64,000 bases of DNA from Lacticaseibacillus parakribbianus (lineage in GTDB: Bacteria > Bacillota > Bacilli > Lactobacillales > Lactobacillaceae), in assembly GCF_025490915.1 (NCBI RefSeq), contig NZ_JANQBA010000007.1:62001-126000 (forward strand). The letters are read 5' to 3'. Below are positions 56,483 through 64,000 of the stretch, one piece after another. Position numbers and translations under genes: made by a program. The notes under the pieces are model-generated. The model was not told the DNA's origin. It did not search any database and saw only the letters and a list, made by a program, of their open reading frames with translations. Each line of letters starts with the position of its first letter. The stretch's first letter is position 1.

Positions 56483-56595
56483 CAACGTCACTCATCTTAC
56501 GGTCCCGGCTGACGCACAGCAATAATCAGAATCAACCGGAGTGTTGAGTTAAATGTCATAAAGGGCCGCAGCCGTTGCTACTGGCGGCCTGCCGC

Positions 56596-56610
56596 TGAAC
56601 ACGGTGTTGA
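56596..56610. promoter_or_regulatory. TetR-type operator B
   Basis: TGAACACGGTGTTGA, nearly the reverse complement of operator A, overlapping the -35 of the tetR gene. A lone half-site GTGTTGA occurs at 56541-56547. Confidence 0.65.
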
Positions 56611-56635
56611 TTTATTTTCTGAAACGGGGAATAAT
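56607..56635 (+). promoter_or_regulatory. Promoter of the TetR gene
   Basis: TTGATT (56607-56612), 17-nt spacer, AATAAT (56630-56635). Confidence 0.65.
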
Positions 56636-56663
56636 TGACTCAAAATAGGACGGGGGAATCGCA

Positions 56664-57269
56664 TTGCACAAGAAGAGCGCTGAAACCGAGGCGAGCATCA
56701 AGGCCGCCTTCGTCGACCTGCTGCAGACCAAGACCTTCGAGAAAATCTCGGTGCGTGACCTGAGCGTTCGCGCCGGCATCAACCGCGGCACGTTTTACTT
56801 GCATTACGTCGACAAGTACGACCTGCTGACGCAGTACGAAGACCGGCTGGTCGCGACCATCACCAAGCTGTTGGCCACCAATCTGACCGGCACCATGACC
56901 TACCAGTCGGTGAAGACCAACGGCATCTACACCTACCCCGTGGTCGAAAACGTCGTGAGCCTGGTGGCCAACGAGTTCGACTTGTTCAAGGTGCTGTTCG
57001 GCCCCAACGGCGACCCCAGGTTCGAGCTGCGGCTCAAGCGTCTGCTGCGCGACGCGATTGGCGACGGGCTGGATCGCATCAAGGGGCAGATCACGATGAC
57101 CAAGTACATCCCTGAGGACTACGCCTGGGAGCTGATTCTCTCCGGCCTCTTCGCCATCATCAAGACCTGGCTGCAGTCACCCACGCCCGAAGAACCCGCT
57201 ACCATCTGCACCATCATCATGAACACGCGCTTCCTGAGCCCCTACGACCTGCTGGGCATTCGCGAGTAG
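56664..57269 (+). CDS. TetR/AcrR-family repressor
   Basis: 201 aa. TTG start at 56664 after CGGGGGA; no ATG with a site is near. N-terminal helix-turn-helix at residues ~25-50 (EKISVRDLSVRAGINRGTFYLHYVDKYDLL). The C-terminal ligand domain resembles that of DhaS-type TetR proteins. Divergent from the amidohydrolase-MMPL operon with two matching palindromes between, so it most likely represses both itself and that operon until an effector binds. Confidence 0.9.
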   Translation: MHKKSAETEASIKAAFVDLLQTKTFEKISVRDLSVRAGINRGTFYLHYVDKYDLLTQYEDRLVATITKLLATNLTGTMTYQSVKTNGIYTYPVVENVVSLVANEFDLFKVLFGPNGDPRFELRLKRLLRDAIGDGLDRIKGQITMTKYIPEDYAWELILSGLFAIIKTWLQSPTPEEPATICTIIMNTRFLSPYDLLGIRE

Positions 57270-57280
57270 CCGGCGCGACC

Positions 57281-57330
57281 CAAAAAGGCGCTGCCACCGA
57301 TCACCATTGCAGTGATGGGTGGCAGCGCCT
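57281..57330 (-). terminator. Terminator after purA
   Basis: AGGCGCTGCCACC / GGTGGCAGCGCCT (13 bp) with an inner ATCACC.TTGCA.GTGAT hairpin, then TTTTT on the minus strand. Confidence 0.9.
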
Positions 57331-57355
57331 GATTCGCGTCTACCTTAGGGCGTGT

Positions 57356-58645
57356 TTAGAGTTTGTCCCAGATGTTGGCCAAAATGTTGGTCTGCTCGCG
57401 ATCCGGCCCGACGGAGAAGGTCAAGAGGTCGACGCCGATCAACGCGGCGATCCGCTCGACGTAGGCCCGGGCGTTGGCCGGCAGGTCGGCCAGGGTCTTG
57501 GCGGCGGTGATGTCTTCCGTCCAGCCCGGCAGCGTCTCGTAAACGGGTTCGCAGGCCGCCAGTTCCTTCAGGGAGGCCGGGTAGCGGGTGATCAGCTCAC
57601 CATTGAGCTTGTAGCCCGTGCAGATTTTCACGCTGGCCAGGCCGGTCAGCACATCCACGGAGTTCAGGCACAAGTCGGTGACGCCGGCGACGCGGCAGGC
57701 GTGACGCACCACCACGGCGTCGAACCAGCCGATGCGGCGCGGCCGCCCGGTGACGGTCCCGTACTCGTGACCGGCCTCACGAATGAAGTGGCCATCCGCA
57801 TCGAACAGCTCGGTCGGGAACGGGCCGTCGCCGACGCGGGAGGTGTAGGCCTTGGCGACCCCGGCCACGCGGTCGATGCGGCTGGCGCCGACGCCGGTGC
57901 CGGTGGCCACGCCGCCGGCCGGGTTGGAGCTGGTGACGAACGGGTAGGTGCCTTGATCGACGTCGAGCATCGTGCCCTGCGCCCCTTCGAACAGGACGTT
58001 TTCGCCCTTGTCCAGCGCCTCGTTCAACAAAACCGTGGTGTCGCAGACGTACTGGGCCAGCTGCTGGCCGTAGTCGTAGTATTCCTCGAAAATGTCATCG
58101 AAGGCGATCGGAGCCACGCCGTAAATCTTCGTGAACAGCGCGTTTTTCTCCGCCAGGTTGGCACGGAGCTTGGTCTCGAAGGTGTCTTTCTCCAGCAGGT
58201 CGGCGAAGCGGATGCCGACGCGAGCGGCCTTGTCCATGTAGGCCGGGCCGATGCCGCGATTGGTGGTGCCGATCTTGCCGTCGCCCTTGGCCGCCTCCTG
58301 GGCCTTGTCCAGCGCAATGTGGTAAGGCAAAATCACATGGGCGCGGTCCGAAATGCGCAGGTTGTCACCGGCGACCCCCTTGGCTCGCAGCGTCGCCAGC
58401 TCCTCAACCAAAGACTTCGGGTTGACCACGACGCCGTTGCCGATCACCGACAGCTGGTGCGGGTACAGGATGCCGGACGGAATCAGCCGCAGCTTGTACA
58501 CCACGCCGTTGTTGTGAATGGTGTGGCCGGCGTTATCCCCGCCTTGGTAGCGGCTGATCACGTTGGCGCCTTGGCTCAGGAAGTCGGTGATTTTCCCCTT
58601 CCCTTCGTCGCCCCACTGTGTGCCTACGATAACTACTGTCCCCAT
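57356..58645 (-). CDS. purA: Adenylosuccinate synthetase
   Basis: 429 aa, normal length; ATG at 58645 after TAAGGAG. GTP-binding and catalytic start [20 protein letters not shown] with the Asp of GDEGKGK and His in GDNAGHTI. Family signatures [14 protein letters not shown] and [12 protein letters not shown]. Joins IMP and aspartate to form adenylosuccinate for AMP synthesis. Single gene with promoter and PurBox-like site upstream. Confidence 0.98.
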   Translation of the reverse strand: MGTVVIVGTQWGDEGKGKITDFLSQGANVISRYQGGDNAGHTIHNNGVVYKLRLIPSGILYPHQLSVIGNGVVVNPKSLVEELATLRAKGVAGDNLRISDRAHVILPYHIALDKAQEAAKGDGKIGTTNRGIGPAYMDKAARVGIRFADLLEKDTFETKLRANLAEKNALFTKIYGVAPIAFDDIFEEYYDYGQQLAQYVCDTTVLLNEALDKGENVLFEGAQGTMLDVDQGTYPFVTSSNPAGGVATGTGVGASRIDRVAGVAKAYTSRVGDGPFPTELFDADGHFIREAGHEYGTVTGRPRRIGWFDAVVVRHACRVAGVTDLCLNSVDVLTGLASVKICTGYKLNGELITRYPASLKELAACEPVYETLPGWTEDITAAKTLADLPANARAYVERIAALIGVDLLTFSVGPDREQTNILANIWDKL

Positions 58646-58698
58646 GTTGATGTGCTCCTTAATTGCGATGTGCGTTCGCTTAGCGATTGCCACTAGCT

Positions 58699-58727
58699 AT
58701 TCTAGCAACAATTGGCCGCCGCGGCAA
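58699..58727 (-). promoter_or_regulatory. purA promoter
   Basis: TTGCCG (58727-58722), 17-nt spacer, TAGAAT (58704-58699), giving a ~45-nt leader. Confidence 0.65.
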
Positions 58728-58773
58728 GTTAAAAGCCGAATGATCCGCTTGAATATTGGAGTTTAAAATCAAA

Positions 58774-58786
58774 AATCCGAACGAAT
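58774..58786. promoter_or_regulatory. PurBox-like PurR operator upstream of purA
   Basis: AAATCCGAACGAA matches the PurBox core CCGAAC with an AT-rich 5' side. A weaker CCGAA word (58818-58822) follows ~40 nt away. Confidence 0.45.
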
Positions 58787-59057
58787 GTCTTCGGCCGGGC
58801 GTAAGTTGTAAAAATATCCGAAGGACGGTCACTTTCGCTCGGTGGCAACGGCGCCTAGGTCTGCCCCGTTCGCCGGCGGGGCCGATCCGGCCGCCGGTGG
58901 CTACCTCGGTCCGAACATCCCGCCACCTCGTCGGGGCATTTCCCGGGAAATAATCTATTTTTGGCCGCAACCGCCAGTTGCGACCCTGCGCCAAATTCGG
59001 TCTGGCCAGCGGCGCCGGCAACCGCTATCATATGTGTGAAGAAGGGCGGTGACAACC

Positions 59058-59438
59058 GTGAAATTTGCAACGCAGGTTCGGACTTACCGACAGGAACGCG
59101 GCTGGTCGCAGGAGGCGCTGGCGCAGCAGCTGTTCCTGACGCGCCAGACCATTTCAAAGTGGGAGCAGGGCGACGCGACGCCGGACCTCGAGACGCTGGT
59201 GCGGCTGGCGACGCTGTTCAACGTTTCACTGGATCGGCTGGTCCTTGGCCAGGCGACCGCGCCGGGCAGCGACGCGACCGCCGACCGGACGCAACGCCCC
59301 ACCCCCGGTCCCGAGAACACAAACCGCCGCCCCACCTCGCTGACGCCCAAGACCGGCCAGACGGCCTACGACTGGCTGGAGGACAACTGGTACCTCGGCC
59401 TGGTCCTCGTGCTGTGGATTTACGTCTTCTTTCATTGA
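59058..59438 (+). CDS. XRE-family DNA-binding protein with C-terminal membrane anchor
   Basis: 126 aa. GTG at 59058 has AAGGG 11 nt upstream; a GTG at 59049 is too close to it. The Cro/C1 helix-turn-helix occupies residues ~5-60 (GWSQEALAQQLFLTRQTISKWEQG). A Pro/Thr/Arg-rich linker leads to one membrane helix at the end (WYLGLVLVLWIYVFFH). Membrane-tethered XRE proteins of this size are common in lactobacilli; the target is unknown. Confidence 0.85.
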   Translation: MKFATQVRTYRQERGWSQEALAQQLFLTRQTISKWEQGDATPDLETLVRLATLFNVSLDRLVLGQATAPGSDATADRTQRPTPGPENTNRRPTSLTPKTGQTAYDWLEDNWYLGLVLVLWIYVFFH

Positions 59439-59448
59439 CTGTCACCCG

Positions 59449-59494
59449 CACGAAAGGCGGCGGCCCCAACCGGGACCGCCGCCTTTCGTGTTTC
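59449..59494. terminator. Bidirectional terminator between the XRE gene and the Sm-like repeat gene
   Basis: CACGAAAGGCGGCGG.CCC / GGG.CCGCCGCCTTTCGTG, 4-nt loop, with only short T-rich ends. Confidence 0.75.
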
Positions 59495-59511
59495 TGCATG
59501 TGTGCGGCGAC

Positions 59512-60660
59512 TCACTGCCGCATCCGCGCCTCCTGCAGGTAGGCGTAGATGTGGCCGAACGCCAGCTCCTGCACCGTGGCGAAGGTGAACGGCACGTCCT
59601 CGTCGGTGTCGTCGGCATGCATCGTGAAGCCGGTGGCGGTCACGTTCTCCGGCACCCCCATCAGCTGGTCGCCGGATTCCTTACCCCGCACCCGCACGAC
59701 CCGGTCGAAGGCCGCGGCCGACTGAATCAGGCTGGCAATCAGGTCGCCGCTGGCGTCGAACTCGCGGTCGGCGTTCAGGACCGGCTGTTTCTCCATGTCG
59801 TGAGCCGCGACCCACCGGCTGTAAAAGGCGATGGTCTGCAGGTAGTCGCTTTGCGTGGTCACGGTCTGAAGCCCCGTCAGCCGTAGCGCGACGTACCCAC
59901 CGAATTGCCCGGCCATATCCTTGAGCCGCAACACCACCAGCTCGGCGTTGAGGGCCAGCACCCGGCCGACGTAGAACTGGTCGGCGCCGCCCTTGGGCAT
60001 CACCGCCACCAGCGCCGCCTGGGCCTGGGCCTCGGCCAAAACCGCCTGGAGCTGGCCGTCGTTTTGGTGAATCTGCGTCGGCAAGTGCTTGAGCTGGTCG
60101 CGGTCGGCCTGCAGCGCGGTTTCCAAGTGTAGCTCCAGGCCCTGGAACTCGATGACCAGAACGTCGGAAAAGTCCACCTGCATCACCCGCACATCGGTGT
60201 AATTGAACTTGTTGAACACCGACAGCGTCAGCCGGTCCGTGTCGACCGCGGTCACCTGCCCTTCCAGGTAGGCATCGTCGTCGGCCAGCATCACCAAAAT
60301 CAGCTGGCCGCTTTTTTGCACCTGGGTGGCCAGCTGCAGCGTGAGGTCGCGCGTCGCGTCGAAGTGCAGCGGTGCCTTGATCGCCGGCAGCGACTTGAAG
60401 TGCTCCGCGGCGGCGACGCGCATCCGGAAGGTCATGTCCTCCAGGTCGGCGCCGGCGAATTCGACCTGCGAAATCGCGACGAAGCTGATCAAAACCGCCC
60501 CGTCGGCCAGCCCGGCGTCGTTGTAGGTGGCGACCAGCACGCTGTTTTTGCCCAGCGCCTGAACGTAACCGGTGTAAAAGTCCTCGGTGTCGCGCTGGTA
60601 AATGTTAATCAAAAGCTGCTCGTTCAAGGCAGCCATCAGGCTCATCAGGATGGCATCCAC
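59512..60660 (-). CDS. Protein of unknown function built of four Sm/SH3-like beta repeats
   Basis: 382 aa. GTG start at 60660 after AAGGAGG. I do not know the family. Four segments of ~60-75 residues (about 10-85, 115-180, 215-285, 315-375) repeat one pattern: a strand, a short acidic loop, GxVxA(L/V) at the second strand, a strand of alternating hydrophobics, then VxxxxFxDVxxxEF-like ends (for example FYTGYVQALGKNSVLV and AYLEGQVTAVDTDRLTL). This resembles small beta-barrels of the Sm/Hfq or SH3 kind. No signal peptide or membrane helix. It starts 24 nt after dnaB on the same strand, so it is translated with the helicase. Confidence 0.7.
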   Translation of the reverse strand: MDAILMSLMAALNEQLLINIYQRDTEDFYTGYVQALGKNSVLVATYNDAGLADGAVLISFVAISQVEFAGADLEDMTFRMRVAAAEHFKSLPAIKAPLHFDATRDLTLQLATQVQKSGQLILVMLADDDAYLEGQVTAVDTDRLTLSVFNKFNYTDVRVMQVDFSDVLVIEFQGLELHLETALQADRDQLKHLPTQIHQNDGQLQAVLAEAQAQAALVAVMPKGGADQFYVGRVLALNAELVVLRLKDMAGQFGGYVALRLTGLQTVTTQSDYLQTIAFYSRWVAAHDMEKQPVLNADREFDASGDLIASLIQSAAAFDRVVRVRGKESGDQLMGVPENVTATGFTMHADDTDEDVPFTFATVQELAFGHIYAYLQEARMRQ

Positions 60661-60684
60661 GATGCATCCTCCTTATCCATATCG

Positions 60685-62073
60685 TTACTGCCCCGGCGTG
60701 TAGGCGATCGAGCTGAACTTGTTGTACGATTTCACGAACAGCAGCTTGACCGTGCCTCGAGCCCCGGAACGGTTCTTTTCGATGATGACCTCGACCTCGC
60801 CGACGTTTTGGTCGTCGTCATCGTGATTGTTCTCTTCTTCACCATCGCCGTCCGGATCGCGGTAATAGTCGTCGCGGTACAGGAAGGCGACGATGTCGGC
60901 GTCTTGTTCGATCGACCCGGATTCGCGGATGTCCGACAGCACCGGCCGCTTGTCCTGGCGCTGCTCGACGCCACGCGACAGCTGCGACAAGGCGATGACC
61001 GGGCAGTGCAGCTCCTTGGCGAGTTTCTTGAGCTGGCGGGAAATCGCGCTGACTTCCTGCTGGCGGCTCTCCTGCCCGGAGCCTTCGATCAGCTGCAGGT
61101 AATCGATCACGACCAGGCCCAGCGGGGTCTCGGTGTGTTCGTGCTCCTTTTGCAGCTTGAGGCACTGCGAGCGGATCTGCGCCATGCGAACGCCGGGGGT
61201 GTCGTCGATGTAGATGCTGGCCTGGCTGAGGCTGCCCATCGCGATGATCAGGTGCTGCCACTCCTCCTCGTTGAGCTGGCCGGTTCGCAGGTGCTGCGCG
61301 TCGATGCTGCCTTCCGCACAGAGCATGCGGTTGACCAGCGACTCGGCGCCCATTTCCAGGGAAAACATCGCGACGGTCTTGCCGGTTTTGGTCCCGACGT
61401 TTTGCGCAATGTTGAGCACGAACGCGGTTTTCCCGACGGCCGGCCGGGCGGCCAAAATGATCAGCTCGTCGTCGTGCAGCCCGGTGGTCATGCGGTCCAG
61501 CTCCTTGAAGCCGGTCGGCAGCCCCGTGATCTCCTGATCGTTTTGGTAGAGCTTGTCGATCTCGGCCATCGTGCTGTTCAGCACGTCCTTAATCGGCTTG
61601 AAGCCCGAGCGGGAACCACCGTCGCTGACGGCCATCACCGCGCTTTCGGCGTTTTCCACCACCGTCGGCACGTCGTCTTGCTCGTCGTAGGCGGTCTGAA
61701 TGATCTGCTCCGAGGTCTCGATCAGCCGCCGCAGCTGGGCCTTATCCGCCACGATTTTGGCGTAGTAGGCGACGTTGGCGGCGGTCGGCACCGCGTCGGC
61801 CAGCTCGATCATGTAGCCGTTGCCGCCGACGTCGGCCAGCTGGTTGTTGGCCGTCAGGTAGTCCTCGACCGTCAGCACATCGATGGCGTCGCCGCGGTCC
61901 GACAGCTCGGTCAGCGCGTGGAACACCAGCTGGTTGCCGCGCTTGTAAAAATCGGCCTCGGTCACGAATTCCATCGCGCTGATCAGCGCGTCGGGCGACA
62001 TCAAAACACTGCCCAGCACCGCCTTTTCCGCGTCCAGGTTCGCCGGTGGCATGCGCCTGATCTGATTATCCAT
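60685..62073 (-). CDS. dnaB: Replicative DNA helicase
   Basis: 462 aa. The ATG at 62073 follows AGGAGGT; the longer frame from 62112 has no site. N-terminal helical domain begins RRMPPANLDAEKAVLGSVL. RecA-type domain: Walker A ARPAVGKTAF, Walker B GLVVIDYLQLI, and LSQLSRGVEQR then LSDIRESGSIEQDADIV. An acidic Asp/Glu/Asn insertion near residues 408-430 precedes the C-terminus. Unwinds DNA at the fork as a hexamer. Its place after rplI and before purA is the standard Firmicutes order near oriC. Confidence 0.98.
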   Translation of the reverse strand: MDNQIRRMPPANLDAEKAVLGSVLMSPDALISAMEFVTEADFYKRGNQLVFHALTELSDRGDAIDVLTVEDYLTANNQLADVGGNGYMIELADAVPTAANVAYYAKIVADKAQLRRLIETSEQIIQTAYDEQDDVPTVVENAESAVMAVSDGGSRSGFKPIKDVLNSTMAEIDKLYQNDQEITGLPTGFKELDRMTTGLHDDELIILAARPAVGKTAFVLNIAQNVGTKTGKTVAMFSLEMGAESLVNRMLCAEGSIDAQHLRTGQLNEEEWQHLIIAMGSLSQASIYIDDTPGVRMAQIRSQCLKLQKEHEHTETPLGLVVIDYLQLIEGSGQESRQQEVSAISRQLKKLAKELHCPVIALSQLSRGVEQRQDKRPVLSDIRESGSIEQDADIVAFLYRDDYYRDPDGDGEEENNHDDDDQNVGEVEVIIEKNRSGARGTVKLLFVKSYNKFSSIAYTPGQ

Positions 62074-62152
62074 GTTCCGACCTCCTACTATTTCCCGGGC
62101 AATACGTCTCATCTATCTTATCCGAGTTACCGCCCGGACGCAACGCGCGAAG

Positions 62153-62181
62153 CGCCGCCGATCCAGGCGCTGTCGGCGGCG
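62153..62181. other. Inverted repeat in the dnaB leader
   Basis: CGCCGCCGA / TCGGCGGCG, 9 bp with an 11-nt loop, no T tract, about 80 nt before the dnaB start. Confidence 0.4.
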
Positions 62182-62233
62182 TCAGCCCTTGCCCCGTCTG
62201 GCTTTGCGGCTCCCCCGTACCGGTCGCCGCAAC

Positions 62234-62271
62234 TAAAAAATCGTGCGGTGGCCGCAGCCAGTCGCACGATA
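62234..62271 (-). terminator. Terminator after rplI
   Basis: ATCGTGCG / CGCACGAT, 15-nt loop, then TTTTTT on the minus strand. Confidence 0.85.
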
Positions 62272-62336
62272 GCAGGCGAGCCGCCGCTCACCCGTGAAGT
62301 CCCGCGCAAGTGCTGTCGCACCCGCCGCGGTTGTGA

Positions 62337-62792
62337 TTACTTGAGCTCTGTGATGTGAACGCGAATGTTGGCGTCGACGCCTGGGTACAGGCTGACCTTC
62401 ACGTTGCGGTAGCCCAGCGCCTTGATCGGCTCCGGCAGGTCCATTTTGCGCTTGTCGACCTTGATCTGGTACTGCTTCTCCAGCGCCTGGGCGATCTGCT
62501 TGCTTGGAATCGAGCCGAACAGGCGGGAATCCGCGCCGGCCTTGCTTTGAATCTGAACGACGGTCTTGTCGTTCTCCAGCTGGGTCTTGACGACGACGGC
62601 CGCGGCCTTGGCCGCTGCGTCCTTTTTCTCCTCCAGCTTCTGCTGGCCGCGCAGCGCAGACATCGCCTGGGCGGTGGCCGCCTTGGCCTTGCCGTTCTTG
62701 ATCAGGAAGTTCTGGGCGTAGCCGTCCGGGACCTCCTTGACCTGACCGCGCTTGCCTTTGCCACGCACATCCTCGGTGAAAATAACCTTCAT
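62337..62792 (-). CDS. rplI: Ribosomal protein bL9
   Basis: 151 aa, normal length; ATG at 62792 after AGAAGGA. N-terminal signature MKVIFTEDVRGKGKRGQVKE and GYAQNFLIKNGKA, long central helix, and C-terminal domain ending DANIRVHITELK. Binds 23S rRNA. Follows gdpP as in other Firmicutes. Confidence 0.98.
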   Translation of the reverse strand: MKVIFTEDVRGKGKRGQVKEVPDGYAQNFLIKNGKAKAATAQAMSALRGQQKLEEKKDAAAKAAAVVVKTQLENDKTVVQIQSKAGADSRLFGSIPSKQIAQALEKQYQIKVDKRKMDLPEPIKALGYRNVKVSLYPGVDANIRVHITELK

Positions 62793-62841
62793 TGTGAGTC
62801 CTTCTTTCTTCTTGGGGCTTGGGGTTCATCGACCTACCTGC

Positions 62842-62893
62842 CGCAACTCGTTGCACCGCCGCGCTCGCCGCAGCGGCGGTGCAACGAGTTGCG
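62842..62893. repeat. Perfect 21-bp inverted repeat between gdpP and rplI
   Basis: Left arm 62842-62862 and right arm 62873-62893 are exact reverse complements (CGCAACTCGTTGCACCGCCGC) with a 10-nt loop. No T tract follows on either strand, so it is not a standard terminator. Confidence 0.9.
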
Positions 62894-62944
62894 CGTGGCC
62901 GCGCCACCGACGCCAGGCGCCAGGGCTCGGCGCGTTCGCGCCGG

Positions 62945-64000
62945 CTAGTTGTTGACCGCCTCGTCTTCGATCGCCCGGGCCAGCATGGTGCGAACCGCGG
63001 CGACCGACTCGCCCTTGATCTGGGTGGCCGCGTTGCTCAGGTGACCGCCGCCGCCCAACTTCTCCATCAGGCGCTGGACGTTGACCGAGCCCAGGCTGCG
63101 AGCCGAAATGCCGACCTGGTTGTCGGAGCGGCGGGTGATGACGAAGCTGGCCGTGATGCCGTTGAGCGTCAGCAAGGTGTCTGCCGCCTGGGCCGCGATC
63201 ACGGGGTCGTAAACCCGGTCCGCTTCACCTACACATAATGCCATACTTGGCGCAATCATTTCAATTGTATCGATGAGATGATTCTTCTGAATGTAGCTGT
63301 CGATATTTTCCTTCAGCAGGTTCTGGGTCATCAGGCCATCCGCGCCGTTGGAACGCAGGTAGGACGCGGCGTCGAAGGTGCGAGTGCCGGTTCGCATCGC
63401 GAAGTTCTTGGTGTCGACCGTGATACCGGCCAGCATCGCCGTCGCCTCCAGCTTGTTCAGGCCGGGAACGCCGGTCGGCTGGTACTCGAACATCTCGGTC
63501 AACAGCTCACAAGTCGAGCTGGCGTAGGGTTCGATGTAGACCAGCATCGGGTTTTCGGGGAACTCCTCGCCGCGGCGGTGGTGATCGATGATCACGGTGC
63601 GGGTCGAGAGCTTCTCGTACAGGTCCGGCGCCGCGGTGATCGAGGCCTTCGAGTGGTCGACCATCACCAACAGGCTCTTGTCGGTGGCCTGCGACAGCGC
63701 GGCCTCGGGCGTCACCACGGCGTTGGCGATTTCCGGATCCTTGCCGACCGCGGTCATCAGCCGCTCGACGTCGGAGTGCAGGTTGGCCGGGTCGACCACG
63801 ACGTAACAGTCCTTGCCGTTCATCTGGGCGATGCGGCGGATGCCCAGCCCCGCGCCGATCGCGTCCATGTCCGGCCGCTTGTGGCCGACCACGAAGATTT
63901 TGTCGGTTTGCTTGAACAGCTCCTGCAACGCCTGGGAGATCATCCGGGCCCGAACCCGGGTGCGTTTCTCCATCGGGTTGGTGCGACCGCCGTAAAACCG
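62945..64000 (-). CDS. gdpP: Cyclic-di-AMP phosphodiesterase GdpP, C-terminal DHH/DHHA1 part (N-terminus outside window)
   Basis: About 352 residues of the C-terminal half; the frame stays open to the right edge and the ATG at 63973 is internal. Segments FYGGRTNPMEKRTRVRARMI, GHKRPDMDAIGAGLGI, DHSKAS and VIIDHHRRGEEF provide the DHH metal site, and GGGGHLSNAATQI the DHHA1 site. Degrades c-di-AMP at the membrane, controlling osmolyte balance and wall stress. The membrane helices, PAS and degenerate GGDEF domains lie beyond the window. Confidence 0.96.
   Translation of the reverse strand, partial: RFYGGRTNPMEKRTRVRARMISQALQELFKQTDKIFVVGHKRPDMDAIGAGLGIRRIAQMNGKDCYVVVDPANLHSDVERLMTAVGKDPEIANAVVTPEAALSQATDKSLLVMVDHSKASITAAPDLYEKLSTRTVIIDHHRRGEEFPENPMLVYIEPYASSTCELLTEMFEYQPTGVPGLNKLEATAMLAGITVDTKNFAMRTGTRTFDAASYLRSNGADGLMTQNLLKENIDSYIQKNHLIDTIEMIAPSMALCVGEADRVYDPVIAAQAADTLLTLNGITASFVITRRSDNQVGISARSLGSVNVQRLMEKLGGGGHLSNAATQIKGESVAAVRTMLARAIEDEAVNN

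Larger units (their letters stand above)
58646..59057. other. Divergent region between purA and the XRE regulator gene
   Basis: 412 nt without a gene. It holds the purA promoter and a PurBox-like site on the left. A -10-like TATCAT (59026-59031) lies before the XRE gene. Between these is GC-rich sequence with no recognised element. Confidence 0.6.

Noticed and set aside
59084-59350. Open frames antisense to the XRE gene
   Set aside because: Shadows of the XRE coding frame, without ribosome sites.

Overview
The window suggests a GC-rich member of the Lactobacillaceae, most like the Lacticaseibacillus group. This rests on the gene content: a casei-type D-2-hydroxyisocaproate dehydrogenase, a giant LPQTG-anchored subtilisin-like envelope proteinase, HPr-regulated glycerol kinase, CcpA-type cre sites, PurBox-like sites, and the gdpP-rplI-dnaB-purA order. 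The replication genes and a near-perfect parS site (37420-37435) place the window on the chromosome close to oriC. I saw no rRNA, tRNA, insertion sequence, prophage or CRISPR array.

1-29,104 is a glycan-utilisation region. A minus-strand cluster runs from a GH43 enzyme through an LplA/B/C-type ABC importer (without its own ATPase), a DUF624 membrane protein, a Gfo/Idh oxidoreductase, a ROK-type regulator and a GH30 enzyme to a GH31 enzyme cut by the window edge. A divergent AraR-like regulator and a GH3 enzyme follow. Next comes an alpha-mannoside-type block: ROK sugar kinase, mannose-6-phosphate isomerase, two GH38 enzymes and a GntR/UTRA regulator. A GH127 enzyme faces an AraC regulator, and a ketopantoate-reductase-like gene is paired with a PTS EIIC gene. 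No enzyme here shows a signal peptide, so oligosaccharides are probably imported and then cut inside the cell.

29,105-37,500 holds an unknown protein with an internal duplication, UDP-galactopyranose mutase, and the glycerol operon glpK-glpO-glpF, in which glpO is frameshifted. 37,579-49,878 holds the envelope proteinase behind an AT-rich promoter region, an Old Yellow Enzyme/HxlR divergent pair, a purine permease, hicD, and a D-Ala-D-X ligase with the Phe typical of D-Ala-D-Lac ligases.

49,879-51,631 is the most unusual stretch. Three tandem ~113-nt sequences fold with compensatory changes. They are followed by what looks like a type I toxin-antitoxin locus of the Fst/Lpt kind: a 59-aa toxin with the spacing of Fst, a convergent antitoxin RNA, a shared 12-bp direct repeat over the toxin start, and a terminator on each RNA. 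A small hypothetical gene and a separate candidate sRNA with its own promoter and terminator come next. 51,632-64,000 holds an MMPL transporter/amidohydrolase operon with a divergent TetR gene, then purA, a membrane-tethered XRE regulator, a protein built of four Sm-like repeats, dnaB, rplI and the 3' end of gdpP.

A recurring oddity is in-frame or intergenic low-complexity repeat expansion: 42-bp units inside both the ROK regulator and one GH38 gene, a linker in the isomerase, and 10-bp, 8-bp and ~36-43-bp tandem repeats between genes.
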